Shown here one piece after another: positions 39,862-48,407 of a DNA stretch of 64,000 nt (positions within the stretch are counted from its first letter, which is position 1; every line of letters starts with the position of its first letter). The notes beneath the pieces are model-generated. The model searched no databases and had not been told where the DNA came from. It saw only the letters and a program-made list of their open reading frames with translations. The stretch covers positions 1-64,000 of the forward strand of contig CAMKTS010000015.1 in NCBI GenBank assembly GCA_946415755.1. Reading direction: 5' to 3'. Origin of the DNA: an uncultured Prevotella sp. Lineage in GTDB: Bacteria > Bacteroidota > Bacteroidia > Bacteroidales > Bacteroidaceae. The position numbers were made by a program, and so were the translations under genes.

Positions 39862-40707
39862 TTATCGTTTATGCGCCCTCATCATTCTTCGTTTGCCGAA
39901 TTGATCTTCTTTTGTTTCGATATCAGAGTATGACATCACGCTGAGCATTTCACGGAGGGAGTCGGCGTAGAGGGGGTTGATTTCAAAGTACAGCCAACCG
40001 CCGGGCTTTAGGGCTGTCAATGCATAGCGTGCGATGGAACGATAGAACAACAGTGGGTCGTTGTCGGGAACGAAGAGGGCGGTGTGCGGCTCGTATTCCA
40101 ACACGTTGGATTCCATGTACGCGCGTTCCTTATTACATATATAGGGTGGATTGCTGACAATCAATGAGAAGTGAGGCGTGAGGAATGAGGAATGAGGGAT
40201 GTTCAGGACATCTACTTGCTTAAACGACACGTTAACATCGGTACGTTTGGCATTCTCGGCTGCTACCCTCAATGCTTCGTCAGAGATGTCCCATGCCGTT
40301 ACTTGGGCATCGGGCAACGCAGCCGCCAGCGTGATGGCGATACATCCCGACCCTGTGCCGATGTCGAGGACACAGGGGGACTGTCCCCCTGTGCTGTCAT
40401 CGATGATCCATTGACAAAGCTCTGCCGTTTCAGGTCGAGGAATCAGCACGTGGTGGTTGACCAGAAAAGCCTGTCCGCAGAAGTCTGTCTGCCCTAAGAT
40501 ATATTGTACCGGTTCCTGCTGAAGCAGTCTTTCTGTAATTTCCTTCAGTTCTGCTTGGTGGTCTGCAGTTAATTGTGTATCTTTGCCGAGTAAAATGTCA
40601 GACAGGGAGAGTCCGTAGCGTATCTCGTACACCATTCGGGCGATGGCTTTTGCCTCGCCGTCACCATACACCTGTGCCAGTTGACGCCACATCTCGTTGT
40701 AAGTCAT
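39862..40707 (-). CDS. prmC: peptide chain release factor N5-glutamine methyltransferase
   Basis: VLDIGTGSGCIAITLAAALP; LIVSNPPYI. Confidence 0.93.
   Translation of the reverse strand: MTYNEMWRQLAQVYGDGEAKAIARMVYEIRYGLSLSDILLGKDTQLTADHQAELKEITERLLQQEPVQYILGQTDFCGQAFLVNHHVLIPRPETAELCQWIIDDSTGGQSPCVLDIGTGSGCIAITLAAALPDAQVTAWDISDEALRVAAENAKRTDVNVSFKQVDVLNIPHSSFLTPHFSLIVSNPPYICNKERAYMESNVLEYEPHTALFVPDNDPLLFYRSIARYALTALKPGGWLYFEINPLYADSLREMLSVMSYSDIETKEDQFGKRRMMRAHKR
40166..40200. repeat. 7-bp tandem repeat GAGGAAT, 5 units, inside prmC
   Basis: GAGAAGT GAGGCGT GAGGAAT GAGGAAT GAGGGAT. Confidence 0.92.
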
Positions 40708-40727
40708 ACTGCAAAGGTACGAAGAAA

Positions 40728-40755
40728 AATCAGAAATTAGAAATTAATAATTGAA
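40728..40755. repeat. heptad array upstream of ribD
   Basis: AATCAGA AATTAGA AATTAAT AATTGAA. Confidence 0.7.
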
Positions 40756-40761
40756 AAATAT

Positions 40762-41691
40762 ATGGATACTGACAGGAAATATATGCAGCGTTGCTTGCAA
40801 CTGGCCGCCAACGGCATACAAGGGGCACGTCCAAACCCGATGGTGGGTGCTGTAATCGTGGCCGACGGCAGGATTATCGGTGAAGGATATCATGTGCGCT
40901 GTGGCGAGGCGCATGCTGAGGTGAATGCCTTCAACAGCGTGCGTCCTGAGGATGAGCATCTGATAGGAGCGTCTACGATATACGTGTCGCTGGAACCTTG
41001 TTCACACTATGGCAAGACCCCGCCCTGTGCCGACCTCATCATCAGGAAGAAGGTGCATCGTGTGGTCGTTGGTTGCATCGACCCCTTTGCCGAGGTGCAG
41101 GGTAGGGGCATAGAGCGCATCCGCCAGGCTGGCATAGAGGTCACGGTGGGTGTGCTGGAGGAGGAGTGCCGCTGGCTGAACCGTCGTTTCTTCACTTATC
41201 ACTCTAAGCACCGTCCGTATATTATATTAAAGTGGGCACAGACGGCCAATGGCTTTATCGACGACCACGGGCGAGCCTTGCAGATATCCAACGAGCAGAC
41301 GCAGATGCTCAGTCATCAGCTGCGTGCCGAGGAGGATGCCATCCTTGTGGGCCATACCACCGAGGCCCGTGAGCATCCGCAATTGACGGTGCGCCACTGG
41401 CACGGTCCCAACCCCAAGCGTATCGTGCTGACGCATGGCCGTCCGTTGTCACAACTGATAGATGACCTCTACCAGCATGGCATCCAGTCGCTCATCGTCG
41501 AAGGAGGACTGCAGACGCACGAGGCCTTTATCCATGCAGGCCTTTGGGATGAGATTCGCGTTGAGACGGCTCCCCTGACGGTTGCCGACGGCACGCACGC
41601 CCCCCAGCTGCCAGCTAATGTGTCGCTACTGAGACAGACAGTATGTAACGGCCATACCGTTTGCCGGTATGTCGTAGAAAAAAAACAGTAA
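40762..41691 (+). CDS. ribD: bifunctional riboflavin deaminase/reductase
   Basis: MQRCLQLAANGIQGARPNPMVGAVIV...HAEVNAF...YVSLEPCSHYGKTPPCADLII. Confidence 0.95.
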   Translation: MDTDRKYMQRCLQLAANGIQGARPNPMVGAVIVADGRIIGEGYHVRCGEAHAEVNAFNSVRPEDEHLIGASTIYVSLEPCSHYGKTPPCADLIIRKKVHRVVVGCIDPFAEVQGRGIERIRQAGIEVTVGVLEEECRWLNRRFFTYHSKHRPYIILKWAQTANGFIDDHGRALQISNEQTQMLSHQLRAEEDAILVGHTTEAREHPQLTVRHWHGPNPKRIVLTHGRPLSQLIDDLYQHGIQSLIVEGGLQTHEAFIHAGLWDEIRVETAPLTVADGTHAPQLPANVSLLRQTVCNGHTVCRYVVEKKQ

Positions 41692-41709
41692 TAGAGTAAT
41701 AGTAGGGAT

Positions 41710-42174
41710 TTACTTCCGTCCGAAGTCGGCAGGCACCTCTCCCCATTTTGTGGTTTCCCACTTGATGATGGGGTTACGCCACTGGTGCGTCTGCAGCCAG
41801 CGTTCGGCACGTAGGATGATCTGATGGAGCGGCTCCGTCTCAGGGGTGCGCTCCAGCTTGGTTTTACACTTTCGCTTGTTGACCCACAGGATGGCGTTGT
41901 ACGAGTCAGAGTAGATGGCCTTGTCGTGCAGCCCCTGCTGTTGCATGAGAGCCAGTGCATGGACGATAGCCAGGAATTCACCGATATTGTTTGTGCCCTT
42001 CATGGGACCGAAGTGGAACACGCGGTAGCCTGTCTGCAGGTCGATGGCCTGATACTCCATCGGACCGGGATTGCCTGAACAGGCAGCATCCACTGCCCAT
42101 GCGTCGGCCCTTACCTCAGGGGGCAGGGGCAGCACCGTGTCGTTGCGGTATGTCGGTGGATTCTGTAGCGTCAT
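41710..42174 (-). CDS. RNase H-like protein (RNase HI superfamily)
   Basis: WAVDAACSGNPGPMEYQAID...NNIGEFLAIVHALALMQQQGLHDKAIYSDSYNAILWV; start taken at 42174. Confidence 0.8.
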   Translation of the reverse strand: MTLQNPPTYRNDTVLPLPPEVRADAWAVDAACSGNPGPMEYQAIDLQTGYRVFHFGPMKGTNNIGEFLAIVHALALMQQQGLHDKAIYSDSYNAILWVNKRKCKTKLERTPETEPLHQIILRAERWLQTHQWRNPIIKWETTKWGEVPADFGRK

Positions 42175-42203
42175 TTTTATTTTCTCTCTCTCGTTGAGCC
42201 GTC

Positions 42204-42893
42204 TTATTCTGCTGTCACGCGATGGAACTGTTGCAGCAGCCATGCTTTCTGTTCGGCAATCGTCATGTTTGAATTGTCGAGCAGGATGGCATCGTCGGCC
42301 CGTCGCAGCGGCGATACCTCACGGTGGGAGTCGATGTAGTCGCGCTCCTCTACGTTCTTGAGGATGTCGGCATAGTCGGCAGGCATGCCTTTGGCCTGCA
42401 GCTCGTCGTAGCGTCGGCGTGCGCGCACCTCTGCTGATGCGGTGACGAATATCTTCAGCTCGGCATCAGGGAAGACTACCGTACCGATGTCGCGGCCGTC
42501 CATGACCACCCCCTTGTCGCGCCCCATCGCCTGCTGCTGGGCCACCATTGCCTCACGGACAAAGCCCAGGGTGGCTATGGGACTGACGTGACTCGATACC
42601 TCCATCGTGCGGATGTCGTTCTCCACCAGTTCGCCGTTCAGGTAGGTGTCGGGGCATCCGGCCTCTGTGTTGAAACGGAAGGAGATATGGATGTCACCCA
42701 ACTGTCGGCGCAGGGCTTCCTGGTCGATGCCGTCGGCAAGGAACATGCCGTGGCGCAGGGCATAGAGTGTGACACAACGGTACATGGCACCCGTGTCTAC
42801 ATAGACGTAGCCCACTTCGCGAGCCAAGTCCTTGGCCATTGTGCTCTTTCCGCACGACGAATGGCCGTCGATGGCGATGGTAATCTTTTTCAT
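42204..42893 (-). CDS. cmk: cytidylate kinase
   Basis: [55 protein letters not shown]; start corrected to 42893. Confidence 0.95.
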   Translation of the reverse strand: MKKITIAIDGHSSCGKSTMAKDLAREVGYVYVDTGAMYRCVTLYALRHGMFLADGIDQEALRRQLGDIHISFRFNTEAGCPDTYLNGELVENDIRTMEVSSHVSPIATLGFVREAMVAQQQAMGRDKGVVMDGRDIGTVVFPDAELKIFVTASAEVRARRRYDELQAKGMPADYADILKNVEERDYIDSHREVSPLRRADDAILLDNSNMTIAEQKAWLLQQFHRVTAE

Positions 42894-42927
42894 ATCCTGA
42901 TTGGCAGATTTTACGGACTTTCTAATA

Positions 42928-43872
42928 TTATAAGGAATAGGTGGCGTTGACGAGTATCGAATAAGACGATACGTGGTACTTGGCGTAGGCGGCCTGAATC
43001 TTGAAACGTTGCAGCTGCAGGCCGGCACCGAAGGAGATGCCTGCACCGTGGTTGCTCTGTTCGTCGCCTGCGGAAATCTTCATCTCGCTGGACCGTCGGA
43101 AGTTATAGCCCGCAGCGATGTAGATGCCATAGCCCAACAGCAGGTCGGCACCCACGGCAAAGTGGCGAATGAAGGGATCGTCCCAGTGGGTGAGTCGCGA
43201 CATGGTGATTGACAGTCGCAGCGGCGAGCCGATGAGGCGTTTGGCGACACCTAACTGCAGGTCGATGGGGATGCGCTCGAACTCGTCGTTGTAGGCCTTG
43301 ATTTGTCCACCCAGATTCTTGGCAACGGCCGACAGCGACCACTGCCGGTCAGGGTCATAGTAGTTGATGCCCAGGTCGACGGCCATCGCCATCGAGTTGT
43401 AGCTGCCGATGTAAGAGGTGATGAAGCGTGCTGTGATACCACCGCTGATACGATTGGTGAGCATGTAGGCAAAGGTGCCTGTCAGCGCAATGTCCTTGGC
43501 CGAGAAGCTACCCATCTGTTCGTTGTTCACCGTAGTCTCCTTCATCGAGCCGTAGTCCATATACTGCGCACTGGCTCCCCAGGTGGCGCGCTGCTTCACG
43601 GTCTTCACAAACGATGCGGAGGCCATCTTGGCCCCTTCCATATACGTCATGAAGTTGAGGTTGATACTCTTGTCGCTGATGTTGTTGATGAGTGCAGGGT
43701 TATGGAAGACGACGGAGGGGTCATCGTCAGAAAGGGTGATGTTGTCGCCGCCGAGGGCTGCCGCATGGGCACTGACAGGCAACCGCAGGAAACTGTATAC
43801 TTCCTTGCTCTCCTGTGCCTGTACGGTGATGCCCAACAGGGCGGCTATGAGGATAAAAAATGCTCTCTTCAT
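42928..43872 (-). CDS. porQ: type IX secretion system protein PorQ-like
   Basis: [37 protein letters not shown]; adjacent to cmk. Confidence 0.82.
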   Translation of the reverse strand: MKRAFFILIAALLGITVQAQESKEVYSFLRLPVSAHAAALGGDNITLSDDDPSVVFHNPALINNISDKSINLNFMTYMEGAKMASASFVKTVKQRATWGASAQYMDYGSMKETTVNNEQMGSFSAKDIALTGTFAYMLTNRISGGITARFITSYIGSYNSMAMAVDLGINYYDPDRQWSLSAVAKNLGGQIKAYNDEFERIPIDLQLGVAKRLIGSPLRLSITMSRLTHWDDPFIRHFAVGADLLLGYGIYIAAGYNFRRSSEMKISAGDEQSNHGAGISFGAGLQLQRFKIQAAYAKYHVSSYSILVNATYSL

Positions 43873-43908
43873 CTTGTGAATTATCTAAATACGGTGCAAA
43901 GATACTAA

Positions 43909-43943
43909 TTAATTCTTAATTCTTAATTCTTAATTCTTAATTT
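43909..43943. repeat. heptad tandem repeat TTAATTC x4 + TTAATTT
   Basis: Perfect 7-bp period between divergent porQ and tonB. Confidence 0.97.
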
Positions 43944-43996
43944 ATTTGTACCTTTGCACCTAAATAACGCGACATTCCTGTTTTTATTGCCACAAA

Positions 43997-44704
43997 ATGG
44001 AACAAAAGAAGACTCAGCAGGCTGATATGGAACGGCAGCGAACGACGGGTTTCCTGCTCGGACTGGTCTGTGTCCTTGCCTTGTTGTATGTGGCTCTGGA
44101 GTGGAACACGGCAGCAGGCAGCAGTGATGTCGACTTGGTTGACCTGGACGAGCTGATGCATGAGAGCGAACTGGTGCCTATGTCGAACGAAGAGACCGTG
44201 ACACAACTCGTCGAGCAGAAGCCGGAGGCGAAGTCGGAGGAGCTGCACATCGTCGATGATGCCGTAGAACTGACCGACCCTGACGAGCAGGTGGCTGGCG
44301 AGGGCGACGATGAGGCACTGCTGCAGGAGTTGCAGGAACAGGAGAACATCGACAAGCCACTGGCTTCGCTGGATGTCGACCCTGCCAATCCGCTGAACTT
44401 CCATGTTGTCGAGGACTTGCCGCAGTATCCCGGCGGTGCTGTGGAGTTCATGAAGTGGCTGACCAAGACCCTGCGCTATCCGCAGCAGGCTCGCGACCGT
44501 AAGTTGCAGGGCAAGGTGGTGGCAGTGTTCTATATCGAGCGCGACGGCTCGGTGACGGGTATCAACATCACCAAGTCGCTGTCGCCAGAGTGCGACCGTG
44601 AGGCACTGCGAGTGCTCCGTATGATGCCCAACTGGAAACCGGGTATCCAGAACGACCAACCCTGCCGCACAAAGGTGTGTATCCCCATCGTATTTAAATT
44701 GTAG
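43997..44704 (+). CDS. energy transducer TonB
   Basis: N-terminal TM; C-terminal YPGGAVEFMKWLTKTLRYPQQARDRKLQGKVVAVFYIERDGSVTGINITKSLSPECDREALRVLRMMPNWKPG. Confidence 0.92.
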   Translation: MEQKKTQQADMERQRTTGFLLGLVCVLALLYVALEWNTAAGSSDVDLVDLDELMHESELVPMSNEETVTQLVEQKPEAKSEELHIVDDAVELTDPDEQVAGEGDDEALLQELQEQENIDKPLASLDVDPANPLNFHVVEDLPQYPGGAVEFMKWLTKTLRYPQQARDRKLQGKVVAVFYIERDGSVTGINITKSLSPECDREALRVLRMMPNWKPGIQNDQPCRTKVCIPIVFKL

Positions 44705-44734
44705 ACAAGCAATCAACAATCAACAATAATAATT

Positions 44735-45712
44735 ATGCTATTATCCTCCAACGACATCCTGCAGCTGGTCAACGACTGTCTCGACCACCTGCCATACAAG
44801 CGACAGCCGGCCTCTCTCTACGAACCGGTGCAGTACGTTCTCTCACTCGGCGGCAAGCGAATCCGCCCTGTGCTCATGCTGATGGGCTATAACCTCTGGC
44901 GCGAGCAGCCTGCCGACATTCTCATGCCGGCGATGGGCATCGAGACCTACCATAACTATACATTGTTGCACGATGACCTGATGGACAATGCCGACGTGCG
45001 CCGCGGACATGCCACCGTACACCGCCGCTGGGATGCTAACAAGGCCATCCTCTCTGGCGACTCGATGCTGGTGCTGGCCTACCAGCGTATGCAGCAGGTG
45101 CCTGCCGAGAAGATGCCTGCCGTAATCGACCTCTTCACGGAAACGGCATTGGAGATTGGCGAGGGACAGGAGTACGACATGGCCTTTGAGACGCGCAACG
45201 ACGTGACGGAGGAGGAGTACATCGAGATGATACGCCTGAAGACATCGGTGCTGCTGGCCTGCGCCCTGAAGATTGGTGCCTTGCTGGCCGATGCCCCACA
45301 GCGTGATGCCGACCTGCTCTATACCTTTGGCGAGCAGGTGGGGCTGGCCTTCCAGCTGCAAGACGACCTGCTCGATGTCTATGGCGACCCTGCGGTGTTC
45401 GGCAAGGCCATCGGTGGCGATATCACGTCGAACAAGAAGACCTATATGCTCATCAATGCCGTCAACCGTGCCAATGCTGCCCAGCGGCAGGAACTGGAAC
45501 GCTGGATTGCCGCCAAGGACTTCAACCGTCAGGAGAAGGTGGCTGCCGTCACCCGTCTGTATGACGAGATAGGCATCCGTCAGCTCTGTGAGGAGAAAAT
45601 CAACCACTATTTCGAGCTGGCGCGCCAGACGCTGGCCGAAGTCCATGTGGACGAAGAGCGCAAGCAGGCACTTAAGGTCTATATGGACGAACTCCTCCAT
45701 CGCAACAAGTAA
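44735..45712 (+). CDS. polyprenyl synthetase family protein
   Basis: GGKRIRPVLMLMGYNL; LLHDDLMDNADVRRGHATVH; LAFQLQDDLLDVYGD. Confidence 0.94.
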   Translation: MLLSSNDILQLVNDCLDHLPYKRQPASLYEPVQYVLSLGGKRIRPVLMLMGYNLWREQPADILMPAMGIETYHNYTLLHDDLMDNADVRRGHATVHRRWDANKAILSGDSMLVLAYQRMQQVPAEKMPAVIDLFTETALEIGEGQEYDMAFETRNDVTEEEYIEMIRLKTSVLLACALKIGALLADAPQRDADLLYTFGEQVGLAFQLQDDLLDVYGDPAVFGKAIGGDITSNKKTYMLINAVNRANAAQRQELERWIAAKDFNRQEKVAAVTRLYDEIGIRQLCEEKINHYFELARQTLAEVHVDEERKQALKVYMDELLHRNK

Positions 45713-45735
45713 ATTATCATTTCTCATTTCTCATT

Positions 45736-46530
45736 TTGAAATTCATCGATACCCATTGCCACCTGGAAGGTGAGGAATTCCATGCCGACCGCGATGCTGT
45801 AGTGCAGCGTGCCCGTGAGGCAGGCTGCCAGCGCATCTTCCTGCCCGCCATCGACCTCAAGTCGTGCCATACGGTGCTTGATGTCTGTCGCCGTTACCCA
45901 GGTTTCTGCCACCCCATGCTGGGCTTGCATCCAGAGGAGGTACGCAGCGACTGGTGCGACCAGCTCGCCGCCATCAAGGATATCATAATGCTCAATGTTC
46001 AACGTTCAATGTTAAATGTTATTGCCATCGGCGAGGTAGGGCTTGACTTCTATTGGAGCCGTGAGTTCGAGCAGCAGCAGCTGGAGGCCTTCGAAGAGCA
46101 GGTGCGCTGGTCGGTCGAGACGCGCCTGCCGCTGATGATACATTGCCGCAAGGCACAAAACGAACTGGTAACCATATTAAAGAGGTATGCGAAGGACTTG
46201 CCGGGTGGCGTGTTCCATTGTTTTACCGGCAACGAGCAGGAGGCGCGCCAACTGTTGGAGTTCGACGGTTTCGTGCTGGGCATCGGTGGTGTGCTGACGT
46301 TCAAGAAGTCCCACCTGCCTGAGGTACTGCCGGCCTGTGTTCCCCTGGAGCGTATCGTATTGGAGACCGATGCCCCCTATATGGCTCCCGTTCCCATGCG
46401 CGGCCAGCGCAACGAGTCGGCTTTCGTGCAGCATGTCATCCTTCGCTTGGCAGAGGCGTATGGCGTTGCCGAGGAGGTGGTTTGCGCCACAACCAACCGT
46501 ACCGTTCGCAAGATTTTTTCGATAGAATAG
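45736..46530 (+). CDS. tatD: TatD family hydrolase
   Basis: FIDTHCHLEGEEF; IGEVGLDFYW; VFHCFTGN; LETDAPYMAP. Confidence 0.92.
   Translation: MKFIDTHCHLEGEEFHADRDAVVQRAREAGCQRIFLPAIDLKSCHTVLDVCRRYPGFCHPMLGLHPEEVRSDWCDQLAAIKDIIMLNVQRSMLNVIAIGEVGLDFYWSREFEQQQLEAFEEQVRWSVETRLPLMIHCRKAQNELVTILKRYAKDLPGGVFHCFTGNEQEARQLLEFDGFVLGIGGVLTFKKSHLPEVLPACVPLERIVLETDAPYMAPVPMRGQRNESAFVQHVILRLAEAYGVAEEVVCATTNRTVRKIFSIE
45992..46019. repeat. 7-bp tandem repeat TCAATGT, 4 units, in frame inside tatD
   Basis: TCAATGT TCAACGT TCAATGT TAAATGT, encoding MLNVQRSMLNV. Confidence 0.92.
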
Positions 46531-46536
46531 AATTTT

Positions 46537-46571
46537 TTTAATATTTAATTTTTCATTTTTAATTTTTCTTC
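46537..46571. repeat. heptad array TTTAATT, 5 units
   Basis: TTTAATA TTTAATT TTTCATT TTTAATT TTTCTTC. Confidence 0.75.
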
Positions 46572-46572
46572 G

Positions 46573-46580
46573 TACCTTTG
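46573..46580 (+). promoter_or_regulatory. -7 element TACCTTTG of tRNA-Ser
   Basis: TAnnTTTG followed by CACCCGCAAA. Confidence 0.6.
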
Positions 46581-46597
46581 CACCCGCAAATCGTTGA

Positions 46598-46685
46598 GGA
46601 GAGGTGCTCGAGTGGTTGAAGAGGCACGCCTGGAAAGCGTGTAACCGGCAAAACTGGTTCGCAGGTTCGAATCCTGTTCTCTCCG
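46598..46685 (+). tRNA. tRNA-Ser (GGA)
   Basis: Acceptor GGAGAGG/TCTCTCC, anticodon loop CTGGAAA, long variable arm, T-arm GCAGG TTCGAAT CCTGT. Confidence 0.93.
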
Positions 46686-46694
46686 CTAAGCGAT

Positions 46695-46738
46695 AGAATA
46701 GGATTCAAAGCTTTTGAGGCAAAAGCGAATCCTGTTCT
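46695..46738 (+). terminator. hairpin downstream of tRNA-Ser built from copies of the tRNA 3' end
   Basis: AGAATAGGATTC-aaa-GCTTTT-gaggc-AAAAGC-GAATCCTGTTCT. Confidence 0.65.
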
Positions 46739-46786
46739 CCCTCTACTAATTTAACTGCAACAATCCACCCTCACTATCACGATTTT

Positions 46787-46840
46787 AGTAGAGGCAAAGT
46801 AGAAGCAAAGTAGAAGGAAAGTAGAGGGAAAGTAGAGGAA
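46787..46840. repeat. 11-bp tandem repeat AGTAGARGSAA, 5 units
   Basis: agtagaggcaa agtagaagcaa agtagaaggaa agtagagggaa agtagaggaa. Confidence 0.95.
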
Positions 46841-46925
46841 AAAATTTCCCTAACCTACATGTTTCCAGGCCGTTATCGTAATTTTAGTAGAAGCGAAGCA
46901 AACTGAGAATTAGGCTACTTTTAGG

Positions 46926-48383
46926 CTACTTTACATCATATTCCAAGCAAGTCCAGTAGTAGCCGCCTGTCTCCATACGAACAAATAGAGCCAGCCTCCC
47001 GGTAGATTTGGGGGTGATGGTCATGGTATAGATGCCATTGCTGGTATTCCAGTTTTTATACCAAGTGTTGTTGTTCACTATGACCCATTCAACACCGCAC
47101 TCCGGAAGAAACTGGAAGGTGTAGCTCTTGCCACGGCTTAGATGCTTATTCATCGGCACGGATACAATCTTCAGCCGTTGGCCTTTGTCACGATACAGGA
47201 TTGGGAGTTCTTTGATTTTGTCTTGTCTGATTTGCCTCAGCATTTCATGCCCGTCAATACCAGCTTGTTCCCAGACTTCTGCATTCAGGTTCGCGACATC
47301 CTTGGCATCCGGAACGCACAAAGGATGTACCTTTTCTACCATTGCCCAGTCGGTAGGAGTGGGTTCCTCAACAGCATACTCCAACAGGAAATTCCAATAG
47401 TCAGGCACTGTTGGGTCTTTCATCCCGAAGTTTACGGCATCCGTTGCTCTCGGCATGAAGTCGACCGAGTATACATCATTACCTTCGTTCTTCCATTCTC
47501 TTTCTTTGCAGGTGACCATCCCATTCGAGATGGCTATTTCCCTGCTGGCCTTCTTCTTCTTGATGCGGAAAGTATAGGTGCGTCCTATCTTCAGTGACTG
47601 GCACATGGGGATATCGATGATTTCGAAGTCGCCCTCGCCACGGTTGAAGAATTTGGGAAGCGTAACGTTGTTGTGGCGTATCATCTGGTAGATGTCATGG
47701 ACTTTTACTCCGTACTCCACCCATAGTGGATTGGCCACCTGCATGGCCCGGAATTCCTCGAAGGTGACAGGATGGTCGATCATCTGGTAAACTTCATTGT
47801 CTGGATAGTGGGTAAGAATGAGCCATTCTGGCTGGACATTGAACCAATGCCAATAGTCTTTGTTGCGTATGAAGCGATGGTCTTTCAGAGTGCCAGCCCC
47901 CCAGGTGGGGTCTAAAAAGATGCCATGCCTCTCCCGTGTATAGGCAAACAGCCACGAATGGCCGGAGCCAGAGACAAAACCTTCTTGGTTCTTGGAGTAT
48001 CCTCCCACAATTTCCACCCTGATTCCCTCTGCATTGGCCAGGTGGCAGAAGAGTTCGCAATAAGCCTGACACACTCCTTTCCTGTATTTGATGCAGCTGT
48101 CGGCTTTGTAGATGTCGTAGGAGGTGTCGTAGTCGATATTGTCGCAAACCCAGTAGTAGATGGCTTTTATGCGCTGATAGTCGGAGGTGCATCCTGCTGT
48201 TATCTCCTTGGCCAGCGGGGCGTAGTCATAGCTACTGGAAAAGAGGCGCATGCTCTTGTCTTCGGTATACTCCTTGTAGTAGTCCTCAAACACCTCTTCA
48301 TCTGGTGGAGTTGCACAAATTGCGCACCAAGGGCCTGTTGCAATACATAACAGGGCGAAGATGAAGGCTTTGGATAGAGGCAT
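46926..48383 (-). CDS. transglutaminase-like domain protein
   Basis: 485 aa; signal peptide; DYQRIKAIYYWVCDNIDYD...KGVCQAYCELFCHLANAEGIRVEIVGG...GHSWLFA. Confidence 0.88.
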   Translation of the reverse strand: MPLSKAFIFALLCIATGPWCAICATPPDEEVFEDYYKEYTEDKSMRLFSSSYDYAPLAKEITAGCTSDYQRIKAIYYWVCDNIDYDTSYDIYKADSCIKYRKGVCQAYCELFCHLANAEGIRVEIVGGYSKNQEGFVSGSGHSWLFAYTRERHGIFLDPTWGAGTLKDHRFIRNKDYWHWFNVQPEWLILTHYPDNEVYQMIDHPVTFEEFRAMQVANPLWVEYGVKVHDIYQMIRHNNVTLPKFFNRGEGDFEIIDIPMCQSLKIGRTYTFRIKKKKASREIAISNGMVTCKEREWKNEGNDVYSVDFMPRATDAVNFGMKDPTVPDYWNFLLEYAVEEPTPTDWAMVEKVHPLCVPDAKDVANLNAEVWEQAGIDGHEMLRQIRQDKIKELPILYRDKGQRLKIVSVPMNKHLSRGKSYTFQFLPECGVEWVIVNNNTWYKNWNTSNGIYTMTITPKSTGRLALFVRMETGGYYWTCLEYDVK

Positions 48384-48407
48384 GTAAAGAGAATGGTGTT
48401 TTTTCCC

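Noticed and set aside
46520-46701. CGATAGAATAG present at the tatD 3' end and after tRNA-Ser as direct repeats of an insertion
   Set aside because: Only 11 bp and A-rich; too short to claim a target-site duplication without comparison to an empty site.
46787-46840. CRISPR or iteron-type origin
   Set aside because: 11-bp direct repeats without spacers, and no replication initiator gene nearby.
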